Assembly: GCA_031279155.1 (NCBI GenBank)
Contig: JAITJB010000129.1
Coordinates: 1-13,932 of the forward strand
DNA length: 13,932 bases
Direction: 5' to 3'
Origin: Deltaproteobacteria bacterium
Lineage (GTDB): Bacteria > Desulfobacterota > Desulfarculia > Adiutricales > Adiutricaceae
Part shown: positions 6,248-13,275 of the stretch, piece after piece
Position numbering within the stretch: the stretch's first letter is position 1
Layout: every line of letters begins with the position of its first letter
Notes under the pieces: generated by a model
Told to the model about the DNA's origin: nothing
Seen by the model: the letters and a program-made list of their open reading frames with translations, nothing else
Database searches by the model: none
Program-made: the position numbers and the translations under genes

Positions 6248-6291
6248 AAAAAAAGGCCCTAAAGCCGCAGCCAAAGTCCCTTGCGGCTCAT
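6248..6291 (-). promoter_or_regulatory. leuS leader: leucine-rich micro-ORF with hairpin and U-tract (possible attenuator)
   Basis: On the minus strand, ATG at 6291 to TAG at 6259 encodes MSRKGLWLRL, with three leucines in the last five residues. Within it, AGCCGCA (6288-6282) pairs with TGCGGCT (6269-6263) around a 12-base loop, and seven U residues lie at 6254-6248. This recalls amino-acid attenuation leaders upstream of leucine genes. Weak points: no good ribosome site precedes the ATG, eight bases separate the stem from the U-tract, and no clear antiterminator is seen. It is an inference only. Confidence 0.3.
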
Positions 6292-6355
6292 TAATACCAG
6301 TTTTTGTCCTAAATGGCAAGAAGCTTTAATAGACCAAAAAATCAATAAGCTACGT

Positions 6356-6393
6356 AGAGTAGAGGCCAGCCTCTAGAGGCTGGCCTCTACTCT
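6356..6393. repeat. Perfect 38-bp palindrome in the leuS/mtlA divergent spacer
   Basis: The half-site AGAGTAGAGGCCAGCCTCT is followed directly by its exact reverse complement, centred between 6374 and 6375 with no spacer. Neither side has an adjacent T-run, so it is not a standard terminator. It is bracketed by two identical 13-base direct repeats, AAAAAATCAATAA, at 6336-6348 and 6438-6450. The rest of the 6198-6904 spacer is AT-rich leader sequence with no gene I can support. Confidence 0.85.
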
Positions 6394-6528
6394 CTAGAAA
6401 TCAGCATATAAAGCCAGATTTTAGACTTAAGAAATATAAAAAATCAATAAAAGACATATTAAAGAGAGATTCATACCTTTAAATTAATGCATAATAGGAT
6501 TTTTGACGCCTTTAAACCTCGTTCATGG

Positions 6529-6558
6529 TTGACATAAAAAAGGTGACCGTGTTAAAGT
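6529..6558 (+). promoter_or_regulatory. Candidate promoter of the mannitol PTS operon
   Basis: A consensus -35 TTGACA (6529-6534) is followed after 18 bases by TAAAGT (6553-6558), four of six matches to the -10 consensus. A start near 6565 would leave an untranslated leader of about 340 bases before mtlA. GTGAC occurs twice over the spacer and -10 region (6543-6547 and 6556-6560). No regulator gene is encoded beside it. Confidence 0.45.
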
Positions 6559-6599
6559 GACAGAAATGAGCAATTATGAGTTCAGGTTAAGATGGGACT

Positions 6600-6656
6600 C
6601 GGCTCGTGAAAGTCAGCTATGTTTTTATTAAAAAATCTTCATACTGACCCAAGCCG
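6600..6656 (+). promoter_or_regulatory. Imperfect long stem-loop in the mtlA leader
   Basis: CGGCT (6600-6604), GTCAG (6612-6616) and TATG (6618-6621) can pair in order with CATA (6640-6643), CTGAC (6644-6648) and AGCCG (6652-6656), around an 18-base A/T loop. It lies some 35 bases into the predicted transcript. It could equally be a DNA inverted repeat used as an operator. Confidence 0.35.
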
Positions 6657-6868
6657 ACCTTAGCCTCAAAAGATAAGTTTAATTCTGATTTTGATCTACC
6701 AGAATAACTGTATTTTTTGTATAATTTGCAAAAATGCCAACTTTTTACCGCAAAAGTCTCTTTCTTTAAATTTTAAAATCCAGAACATTAATTTAATTTT
6801 CTATTTTTTTCTTAAGTCGCCTAATACCAACATTCGCTCAAATACCAACCACTTGAAACACTTCTTAC

Positions 6869-6886
6869 CCCTGGATGCTTCCAGGG
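6869..6886 (+). promoter_or_regulatory. 7-bp hairpin just upstream of the mtlA ribosome site
   Basis: CCCTGGA (6869-6875) and TCCAGGG (6880-6886) are exact complements with a TGCT loop. The hairpin ends seven bases before the Shine-Dalgarno AGGAG (6894-6898). A short CG-rich hairpin there could be bound by an RNA-binding regulator or affect ribosome access. A 9-base direct repeat AATACCAAC (6823-6831 and 6841-6849) lies just upstream. Confidence 0.45.
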
Positions 6887-6904
6887 ATTTACTAGGAGAC
6901 TTTG

Positions 6905-8353
6905 ATGAAGCAAGGCATTCAAAAATTCGGACGCTTTCTAAGCGGCATGGTCATGCCAAACATCGGGGCTTTTATCGCTTGGGGCTTGATAACCGCCATG
7001 TTCATCCCCACTGGTTGGGCGCCCAACGATAAGCTCGCCGCCATTGTCGGCCCAATGCTGACTTACTTATTGCCGCTTCTCATTGGTTACACGGGCGGTA
7101 AAATTGTCTACGATACTCGCGGCGGGGTCGTCGGGGCCATTGCCACCACCGGCGTCATCATCGGCGCTAACGTCCCGATGTTTTTGGGCGCCATGATCAT
7201 GGGCCCCTTAGCGGCCTTTGTCATGAAGCAGTTGGACAGGCTGTGGGAAAAAAGAGTCCCCCACGGTTTTGAGATGCTGGTCAATAACTTCTCAGCCGGC
7301 ATTTTTGGCGGCATTATGTCTATTTTAGGCTTTTTAGCCATTGGTCCCTCGGCTGAGGCCATTAACAACGCCTTGGGCGCCGGCGTAGGCTGGCTAGTTA
7401 ACCACGGCTTATTACCTTTAACTTCGGTTTTAGTTGAGCCGGCTAAGGTCCTCTTCCTCAATAACGCCATTAACCACGGCGTCTTTACCCCTCTGGGCGC
7501 CCAAGAAGCCGCCGAAGTTGGTCGATCGATATTTTTCATGATTGAAAGTAACCCCGGTCCTGGCTTGGGGCTCCTTTTAGCTTATATGCTCTTTGGCAAG
7601 GGCACCTCAAAGGCCAGCGCTTCGGGCGCGGCCATCATCCATTTTTTTGGCGGCATCCACGAGATCTACTTCCCCTACGTCCTTATGAACCCCGTCCTCA
7701 TTTTAGCTATGATCGGCGGCGGGGCTTCCGGCGTCTTCACTATTAACTTATTGCACGGCGGCCTCATCGGCGCCGCCTCCCCCGGCAGCATCATCGCCGA
7801 AATGACCATGACGCCTAAAGGGGCCCACCTAGCCAACATCGTAGGTATAACGGTTGCCTGCGGCGTAACCTTCATTCTATCGGCCATATTGATGAAGCTC
7901 TTTGTCAAAGCCGAGAGCGAAGGCGATTTAGAGGCCTCCCAAGAGCTCATGCGCACCATGAAAGCTCAGAGCAAGGGCCAGAGTGCGGGGCAGAGTCAGG
8001 ATGCAGGCGCCGGACTAAATCTAGACAAAGCCCAAGATAGCGATCAAGTCGCCTTAAGCAATGTCCATAAGATAGTCTTCGCCTGTGACGCCGGCATGGG
8101 CTCAAGCGCCATGGGGGCCAGTAAACTTAGGAAAAAACTCAAAAACGCCGGCTTAGGCGATATCGAGGTCATACACTCTTCGGTCGATGACATTCCAGGC
8201 GACGCTGACGTCATCATCTGCCACAATAACCTCTCGGGCCGCGCCAAATCGGCCAATCCTCGCGCCAATTTAGTCGGCATCACCGACTTTTTAAACGCCC
8301 CGGAGTATGACGGCTTAATTGATAAACTCAAAGACTCTACATCTAAGTCTTAA
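6905..8353 (+). CDS. mtlA: PTS mannitol-specific EIICB component
   Basis: This 482-residue inner-membrane permease imports mannitol and phosphorylates it to mannitol-1-phosphate. The IIC domain (about 1-345) follows E. coli MtlA closely: FGRFLSGMVMPNIGAFIAWG near the N-terminus, EMLVNNFSAGI, NNAINHGVFTPLG and the substrate-site motif GGIHEIYFPYVL with Glu253. A polar linker rich in Gln and Ser joins it to the IIB domain, whose phosphocysteine is Cys394 in ACDAGMGSSAMGAS. E. coli MtlA has about 637 residues because it also carries IIA; here the protein stops after IIB and IIA is a separate downstream gene. AGGAG lies six bases before the ATG at 6905; a TTG one codon earlier is in frame but less well placed. 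It is the first gene of the operon. Confidence 0.96.
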   Translation: MKQGIQKFGRFLSGMVMPNIGAFIAWGLITAMFIPTGWAPNDKLAAIVGPMLTYLLPLLIGYTGGKIVYDTRGGVVGAIATTGVIIGANVPMFLGAMIMGPLAAFVMKQLDRLWEKRVPHGFEMLVNNFSAGIFGGIMSILGFLAIGPSAEAINNALGAGVGWLVNHGLLPLTSVLVEPAKVLFLNNAINHGVFTPLGAQEAAEVGRSIFFMIESNPGPGLGLLLAYMLFGKGTSKASASGAAIIHFFGGIHEIYFPYVLMNPVLILAMIGGGASGVFTINLLHGGLIGAASPGSIIAEMTMTPKGAHLANIVGITVACGVTFILSAILMKLFVKAESEGDLEASQELMRTMKAQSKGQSAGQSQDAGAGLNLDKAQDSDQVALSNVHKIVFACDAGMGSSAMGASKLRKKLKNAGLGDIEVIHSSVDDIPGDADVIICHNNLSGRAKSANPRANLVGITDFLNAPEYDGLIDKLKDSTSKS

Positions 8354-8398
8354 TAGAGTATAGGCTTAACTTTCTTAAAACAATAAGGATATAACCCT

Positions 8399-8659
8399 AT
8401 GAAACAGATGAGCTACACTATTATAGATCCCGACGGGATACACGCCAGACCCGCCGGCCTTTTGGTCAAGAAGTTGCAGGGCTTTCCCTGTTCTGTTACC
8501 ATTAAAAAAGGCGAAAAATCGGCTGATGGGAAAAAATTGTTTGCCCTTATGAAATTGGGCGTTAAGAAGGACGAGACTATCGATTTCAGTTTTGACGGCG
8601 AAAATGAAGATGAGGCCATGGCGGCTACGGTTGAGGTCTTAAAAGAGACCGGCTTGTAA
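8399..8659 (+). CDS. ptsH: HPr phosphocarrier protein
   Basis: This 86-residue cytosolic phosphocarrier takes phosphate from Enzyme I and passes it to EIIA. The active-site motif is DPDGIHARPAG with His15 in the canonical position and Arg17 beside it. The segment that normally carries regulatory Ser46 reads DGKKLFALMKLG with Lys46, so HPr-kinase control of the Firmicute type is not possible on this protein. AAGGA lies nine bases upstream of the first ATG; the ATG three codons later is an alternative, but the first puts His at position 15. It lies 45 bases after mtlA and is followed by a 147-base gap with a strong hairpin. Confidence 0.96.
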   Translation: MKQMSYTIIDPDGIHARPAGLLVKKLQGFPCSVTIKKGEKSADGKKLFALMKLGVKKDETIDFSFDGENEDEAMAATVEVLKETGL

Positions 8660-8680
8660 GGCCTACTTTCTAAGCTAAGG

Positions 8681-8705
8681 GGGCTTAAAGCAACGCTTTG
8701 AGCCC
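8681..8705 (+). promoter_or_regulatory. 11-bp intercistronic stem-loop between ptsH and mtlF
   Basis: GGGCTTAAAGC (8681-8691) pairs with GCTTTGAGCCC (8695-8705), with one G-U pair and an AAC loop. It is followed by AAAAATC rather than a T-run, so it is not a standard terminator. It sits 22 bases past the ptsH stop and could protect upstream mRNA from 3' decay, raising HPr relative to the downstream enzymes. Confidence 0.65.
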
Positions 8706-8806
8706 AAAAATCTAAATATTTCGGTGAATCTTAAATGATTCCAAAATGCATTCGAGATGATTTGATAAGTCCCAAATAAAGCCGAAATCAAAAAAGGAGA
8801 ATCCCC

Positions 8807-9244
8807 ATGGCGGCTATCCTTGAGATGGACAACATCGTTTTAAATCAAGCGCCCCAACCCTATGAAGACGTTATCCGGCGCTGCGGCGAGATGCTCGTTA
8901 AAGGCGGTTACGTTAAGCCAGGCTACATTGACGGCATGCTAGCTAGAGACCGCAGTTTTTCCACGGCCATAGGTAACCACATAGCCATTCCCCACGGTGA
9001 GAAGATCTATAAGGAAGAAATCATCAAAACCGGACTGGTCGTCTTGACCTACCCCCAAGGCCTTGAATGGAACGGTGAAAAGGTCTTTTTAGTTGTCGGC
9101 ATCGCCGCTAAAGGCAATGAGCACTTAGAGATTTTAGAAAACCTCGCCGATAAGTTAGAAGAAGCCCAAGACGTCGTTAACCTGGTCAATACCGCTGACC
9201 AAAAGGCTATCTATAGCCTTCTGACAGGCCATGATCCAGTTTAA
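8807..9244 (+). CDS. mtlF: PTS EIIA component, mannitol/fructose type
   Basis: This 145-residue cytosolic protein relays phosphate from HPr to Cys394 of the EIICB. It matches the IIA domain fused at the C-terminus of E. coli MtlA: MLVKGGYVKPGYIDGMLARD, then GNHIAIPHGE with active-site His63, then GIAAKGNEHLEILENLAD with the second active-site His106. Length is normal for a stand-alone MtlF. AAGGAGA lies six bases before ATG. Because IIA is separate, it might in principle serve other fructose-superfamily permeases in the cell. The next gene, fruK, starts 17 bases after its stop. Confidence 0.94.
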   Translation: MAAILEMDNIVLNQAPQPYEDVIRRCGEMLVKGGYVKPGYIDGMLARDRSFSTAIGNHIAIPHGEKIYKEEIIKTGLVVLTYPQGLEWNGEKVFLVVGIAAKGNEHLEILENLADKLEEAQDVVNLVNTADQKAIYSLLTGHDPV

Positions 9245-9261
9245 GAACCGGGGTAATAGTC

Positions 9262-10194
9262 ATGATCGTAACTGTCACCATGAACCCGGCCTTAGATAAG
9301 ACGGTCGATGTCGATACCCTCGTCCCCAAGGCCTTAAATCGCCTGCTAAATGTCCGAGTCGATCCCGGGGGTAAGGGGGTTAATGTAAGTAAGATCATTA
9401 AAGTCTTGGGCGGAAGCTCCGTAGCTACCGGCTTTGTCGGCGGCGAAACTGGCCGTGAGCTTAAGCGCCTCATTGATTCTAGAGGCTTAATAGGCGATTT
9501 TATTGAGGTCGATGGGACCACCCGCACCAACCTTAAGGTCGTAGATAAGGATTCCTCATTAACCGAGTTAAACGAGCCCGGCATTAAGGTTACCGCTGAA
9601 GAAATTTCTCGCCTTTTAAAGAAGATTAAAGATCTCGCCGGCTCTAACGGCTTAGTGGTCTTAAGCGGAAGCCTCCCGCGCGAAGCCCCGGAGGATACCT
9701 ATAAAGTCTTAGCCCAACAATTAGCCCTCGCCGGGGCCAAGGTGATAATCGACGCTGACGGCCCCTCTTTCCGGGCCGGCTTAATGGCCCCGCCTTATTT
9801 AGTCAAACCCAACCGCTTTGAGATCTTACAGTATTTTGGCCTAAGCCCTACTACCTCCGATCAGGAGCTCTGGCCCTTGGCCCAAAAGCTCCTGGATTTA
9901 GGCTTAAGCTTTGTTATCGTAAGCTTAGGATCTGATGGGGCCATGTTTGTCACCAAAGAAAAGCGGGCCCTAGTCAGAACCGTCCCCGTAAGCGTCCGCT
10001 CAACCGTTGGCGCCGGCGATAGTTTAGTTGGGGCGGCGGCTTTGGCCATTGAAAGCGGGCTCAACTTTGAGCAAACCGTAAGGCTATGTATGGCGGCCTC
10101 CGTTGGGGCGGTGACCACTGAGGGCACCAATCCCCCAACTCTAGATCTAATAAGAGAGCTCGAACCAAAATTTGAGCTGACATTTATCAATTAA
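9262..10194 (+). CDS. fruK: 1-phosphofructokinase (PfkB family)
   Basis: This 310-residue cytosolic sugar-phosphate kinase has the FruK/LacC arrangement: VTVTMNPALDKTVDVD at the N-terminus, DPGGKGVNVSKI at 34-44, LVVLSGSLP in the middle, LVKPNRFE at the start of the C-terminal half and the ATP-site motif STVGAGDS with catalytic Asp253. FruK converts fructose-1-phosphate to fructose-1,6-bisphosphate. Tagatose-6-phosphate kinase (LacC) and 6-phosphofructokinase-2 share these motifs, but the PTS context favours FruK. The ribosome site is weak (GGGG in the gap after mtlF), which suggests translational coupling. A 1-phosphofructokinase beside a mannitol rather than a fructose permease is unusual and underlies the main pathway hypothesis. 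Confidence 0.85.
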   Translation: MIVTVTMNPALDKTVDVDTLVPKALNRLLNVRVDPGGKGVNVSKIIKVLGGSSVATGFVGGETGRELKRLIDSRGLIGDFIEVDGTTRTNLKVVDKDSSLTELNEPGIKVTAEEISRLLKKIKDLAGSNGLVVLSGSLPREAPEDTYKVLAQQLALAGAKVIIDADGPSFRAGLMAPPYLVKPNRFEILQYFGLSPTTSDQELWPLAQKLLDLGLSFVIVSLGSDGAMFVTKEKRALVRTVPVSVRSTVGAGDSLVGAAALAIESGLNFEQTVRLCMAASVGAVTTEGTNPPTLDLIRELEPKFELTFIN

Positions 10195-10210
10195 CCCAAG
10201 GAAAAAATAA

Positions 10211-11479
10211 ATGAAAGCTAAGGCAGTCAGGCTATATGGAGCAGACGATCTCCGTCTTGAGGAGTTTGAACTCCCTGAACCCAAAGACGATGAGATCTTA
10301 GTTAAAGTCATAAGCGACAGCATCTGCATGTCGACCTATAAACTTTTAAAGCAGGGCAAAGCCCACAAGCGCTGTCCCCCCAACGTCGACACTAACCCCA
10401 TCATCATTGGCCACGAATTTTCCGGCCAGATAGTTAAAGTTGGATCGAAGTGGCAGGATCAGTTTAAGCCCGGGGAAAAGTTTGCCCAGCAGCCGGCCTT
10501 AAACTACCAAGGTAAACTCGACTCCCCTGGCTACTCCTACGAGTACTGCGGCGGAGCTACGACTTACTGCATCATGCCCCACGAGGTCATGGAGCTGGGC
10601 TGTCTGTTACACTATGGCGGCGACTCCTACTTTGACGCCTCCTTAGGCGAACCTATGAGCTGCATCATTGGCGGCTACAACATAATGTACCACACCAATA
10701 AGCAAAACTATGACCACTCCATGGGCGTTAAACCCGGGGGTAACGTCCTAGTCTTAGGCGGCTGCGGCCCCATGGGCTTAGGGGCTTTGGAGTATCCTCT
10801 GACCTTAGAAAACAAGCCCCGCCGAGTCGTGGTCACCGATGTCGATAATGGCCGCATCGAACGGGCCAAAAAGCTTATCCCGCCAGAGATGGCCGCCAAG
10901 CACTCAGTTGAGCTCATCTACGTTAACGCGGCAACGGCGGACGGCAATTTTGAGAGCTTAATGGGCCTAACCCAAGGGCACGGTTACGACGATGTTTTCG
11001 TCTACGCCCCCATAAAACCCCTAGCCGAATTGGGCGACGCTCTTTTGGCCTTTGACGGCTGCTTAAACTTCTTTGCCGGGCCATCGGATCCCAATTTTAA
11101 ATCTCTAATTAACCTCTATAACTGCCATTACACCAGCACTCATATTTTAGGCAGCACCGGCGGTAACACTGACGATCTTAAAGAAGCTCTAAAGCTCTCG
11201 GCCAATAAAAAATTGCGCCCATCAGTTATGGTCTCTCACATCTGCGGCTTAGACGCGGTAGCTAATACCACGGCTCACCTACCTGAAATTCGGGCCGGTA
11301 AGATTTTAAGCTACACCCATGTCGATCTGCCGCTAACGGCCTTAGACGATTTTGAAAGATTGTCAGTTAGCGATCCTTTATTTGAAAAACTCCATGACTG
11401 TTGCCAAAAGCATAACGGGCTTTGGAACAACGAAGCTGAGCAGGCGCTCTTAGACCATTTTAAAGTTAAAGTCGATTAG
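10211..11479 (+). CDS. Zinc-dependent MDR dehydrogenase, L-sorbose-1-phosphate reductase (SorE)-like
   Basis: This 422-residue medium-chain dehydrogenase is long for the superfamily, matching the SorE subgroup. Likely catalytic zinc ligands are Cys39 (SDSICMSTY), His68-Glu69 (IIGHEFSG) and Glu147 (SLGEPMSC). The four-cysteine structural-zinc loop is absent. A Rossmann fold begins at GGNVLVLGGCGPMGLG (glycines 183, 186, 189). SYEYCGGATTY, CIIGGYN and LNFFAGPSD recall my memory of SorE sequences, without a search. SorE interconverts L-sorbose-1-phosphate and D-glucitol-6-phosphate, acting at the carbon next to the phosphomethyl group. In this operon I infer mannitol-1-phosphate oxidised to fructose-1-phosphate. 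AAGGA precedes the ATG, 16 bases after fruK. Another hexitol phosphate is possible. Confidence 0.85.
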   Translation: MKAKAVRLYGADDLRLEEFELPEPKDDEILVKVISDSICMSTYKLLKQGKAHKRCPPNVDTNPIIIGHEFSGQIVKVGSKWQDQFKPGEKFAQQPALNYQGKLDSPGYSYEYCGGATTYCIMPHEVMELGCLLHYGGDSYFDASLGEPMSCIIGGYNIMYHTNKQNYDHSMGVKPGGNVLVLGGCGPMGLGALEYPLTLENKPRRVVVTDVDNGRIERAKKLIPPEMAAKHSVELIYVNAATADGNFESLMGLTQGHGYDDVFVYAPIKPLAELGDALLAFDGCLNFFAGPSDPNFKSLINLYNCHYTSTHILGSTGGNTDDLKEALKLSANKKLRPSVMVSHICGLDAVANTTAHLPEIRAGKILSYTHVDLPLTALDDFERLSVSDPLFEKLHDCCQKHNGLWNNEAEQALLDHFKVKVD

Positions 11480-11516
11480 TTACCGTGGGTTAAAAAGTCA
11501 TATCAGGAGGCCAATT

Positions 11517-13139
11517 ATGTTGCGTCTTGAAGGCAAGGGCGCCAGCCCCGGCTTAGCCATCGGGCGGATAAAATTTATCAGTCACACCATGGAGCTTTTG
11601 GAAAAACGCCTCATAGACGACCCCATAAATGAGATTGGCCGCTTTGAGAGCGCCCGAGCCTTAGCGGCGGTGGAGTTGGGGGAACTAGCCGTCAGCACGG
11701 CCACTAAGTTGGGGAAGGAAAGCTCTCTTCTCTTTGAGATCCACGCCATGATGCTAGACGATCTCGACTACCGCGAAGCTGTTATCACCCGCATCAAGGG
11801 CGGCAAGTTTAGCGCCGAATACGCGGTCAGCGAAACAGCTAAAGAGTTTGCCCAAGATTTTTCAGAGATGGATGACAAGTACATGCAGGCTAGAGCAGCC
11901 GACGTACTGGACGTCTCTCGAAGAGTGATTGACATCCTAACTGGAAAAAAGCGCGAAAGCGAGATCCAAAGAGATCCCGTCATCTTGGCCTCCCAGGATT
12001 TTGCCCCTAGTGAAACTGCGCAATTTGAAAGAGACAGGACCTTGGCCTTAATAACCGTTGGGGGTTCAACAAACTCCCACACGGCCATCTTCGCTAGAAC
12101 CATGGGCATACCGGCGGTTATTGGTCTAGGCGCGAGTTTAGATGATAAATGCGACGGCCAGATGTGCGTCGTTGATGGATCGACCGGGCTAGTCATCTTC
12201 AATCCCGATGAAGAAACTTTAAATCAAACCCAAGAGCTCTTAAGAAAACAAAAAGAGGTCACAGAAGAGCTGGAAAAACTTAGGGGCTTACCTGCGACCA
12301 CCAAATCGGGTAAAACCATCAAAGTTTTTGCCAACATCGGAAACGTCAAAGACGCCCACCTGGCCGTCAATAACGACGCTGAGGGCATAGGGCTATTTAG
12401 AAGCGAATTTTTGTACCTTGAGAAAACCGATTATCCCGATGAGGAAACGCAGCTAGCCGCCTATAGGTCGGCAGCTGAAATCCTAGGCGGCCGGCAAGTC
12501 ATCATCCGGACGCTGGACATCGGCGCCGATAAACAGGCGGCTTATTTTAAGCTTCCCACGGAGGAAAACCCGGCCTTAGGCTTAAGAGCCTTAAGGATCT
12601 GTCTAAAAAACCCGGAAGTCTTTAAAACTCAACTTAGGGCCATTTACCGCGCTTCGGCCTACGGTCAGGTGGCCATCATGCTTCCCATGGTAACGTCGCC
12701 CTGGGAGGTCGTCAAAGCCAAAGAAATCGCCAAAGAGGTCCAAAAGGATTTAGACGAACGCCATATCCCCTTCGACCCCAAGGTGCCCATCGGCATCATG
12801 GTTGAGACGCCGGCGGCGGCCATCATTAGCGATCTTTTAGCTAAAGAGGTCGATTTTTTTAGCATCGGCACTAACGATCTTACCCAATACACCTTAGCCA
12901 TCGACCGTCAAAACTCCTCGCTAGATGATTTCTGTGACACCCACCATGAGGCCATTTTACGGCTGATACGAAAGACAGTTAATAACGCCCACGCAGCTGG
13001 GATATGGTGCGGCATATGCGGAGAGCTAGGGGCCGACCCTAAGCTTACGGAAACATTTATCGAGATGGGCGTCGATGAACTATCGGTGACGCCGCCGGCT
13101 ATATTGCCGCTTAAAAAGCGCATCCGGGATCTGAGCTAA
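11517..13139 (+). CDS. ptsI: PTS Enzyme I (phosphoenolpyruvate-protein phosphotransferase)
   Basis: This 540-residue cytosolic enzyme autophosphorylates from PEP and charges HPr. The phosphohistidine is His188 in GGSTNSHTAIFARTMGIPAV (E. coli His189); the spacing there is slightly unusual, STNSH instead of the common RTSH. The C-terminal PEP-binding barrel has EGIGLFRSEFLYL, RTLDIGADK, NPALGLRA, GIMVETPAA, SIGTNDLTQY and CGICGELG with active-site Cys501 (E. coli Cys502). It lacks about 35 residues at the C-terminus compared with the E. coli protein, with all motifs kept. AGGAGG lies six bases before ATG. It closes the operon. In many bacteria ptsI lies beside ptsH; here they are four genes apart. 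Confidence 0.97.
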   Translation: MLRLEGKGASPGLAIGRIKFISHTMELLEKRLIDDPINEIGRFESARALAAVELGELAVSTATKLGKESSLLFEIHAMMLDDLDYREAVITRIKGGKFSAEYAVSETAKEFAQDFSEMDDKYMQARAADVLDVSRRVIDILTGKKRESEIQRDPVILASQDFAPSETAQFERDRTLALITVGGSTNSHTAIFARTMGIPAVIGLGASLDDKCDGQMCVVDGSTGLVIFNPDEETLNQTQELLRKQKEVTEELEKLRGLPATTKSGKTIKVFANIGNVKDAHLAVNNDAEGIGLFRSEFLYLEKTDYPDEETQLAAYRSAAEILGGRQVIIRTLDIGADKQAAYFKLPTEENPALGLRALRICLKNPEVFKTQLRAIYRASAYGQVAIMLPMVTSPWEVVKAKEIAKEVQKDLDERHIPFDPKVPIGIMVETPAAAIISDLLAKEVDFFSIGTNDLTQYTLAIDRQNSSLDDFCDTHHEAILRLIRKTVNNAHAAGIWCGICGELGADPKLTETFIEMGVDELSVTPPAILPLKKRIRDLS

Positions 13140-13148
13140 GTTTTTTTT
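13110..13148 (+). terminator. Possible weak terminator after ptsI
   Basis: CTTA and GC (13110-13119) can pair with GC and TAAG across the end of ptsI, with a four-base bulge, and eight T residues follow at 13141-13148. A second candidate is GCTTAGG (13200-13206) with CCTAAGC (13217-13223), a perfect 7-bp stem with a 10-base loop followed by TAGGGTTTTG. Neither is a strong terminator. Confidence 0.3.
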
Positions 13149-13275
13149 CATCCTAACTTTTTTTACCGAAAACCAGTTTAATAGCCGGGTTATCTTGCGG
13201 CTTAGGCCGTGATTTACCTAAGCTAGGGTTTTGTGCGCCTAAAAAAAGAAAACCTAAATTAAAGCAAGATCGAAA

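Noticed and set aside
6198..6500. T-box riboswitch before leuS
   Set aside because: No T-box sequence or specifier-loop arrangement is visible, and the elements seen fit a micro-ORF leader better.
6691..7032. Plus-strand ORF of 113 codons overlapping the mtlA start
   Set aside because: Composition is that of an AT-rich leader translated by chance, it has no ribosome site, and it overlaps mtlA in another frame.
7108..8331. Long antisense ORFs opposite mtlA
   Set aside because: They mirror the strong codon bias of mtlA, lack ribosome sites and resemble nothing; mtlA itself is unambiguous.
9262..10194. Tagatose-6-phosphate kinase (LacC) as the primary call
   Set aside because: The shared motifs do not exclude it, but there is no galactitol or tagatose permease or aldolase here, and FruK fits the pathway.
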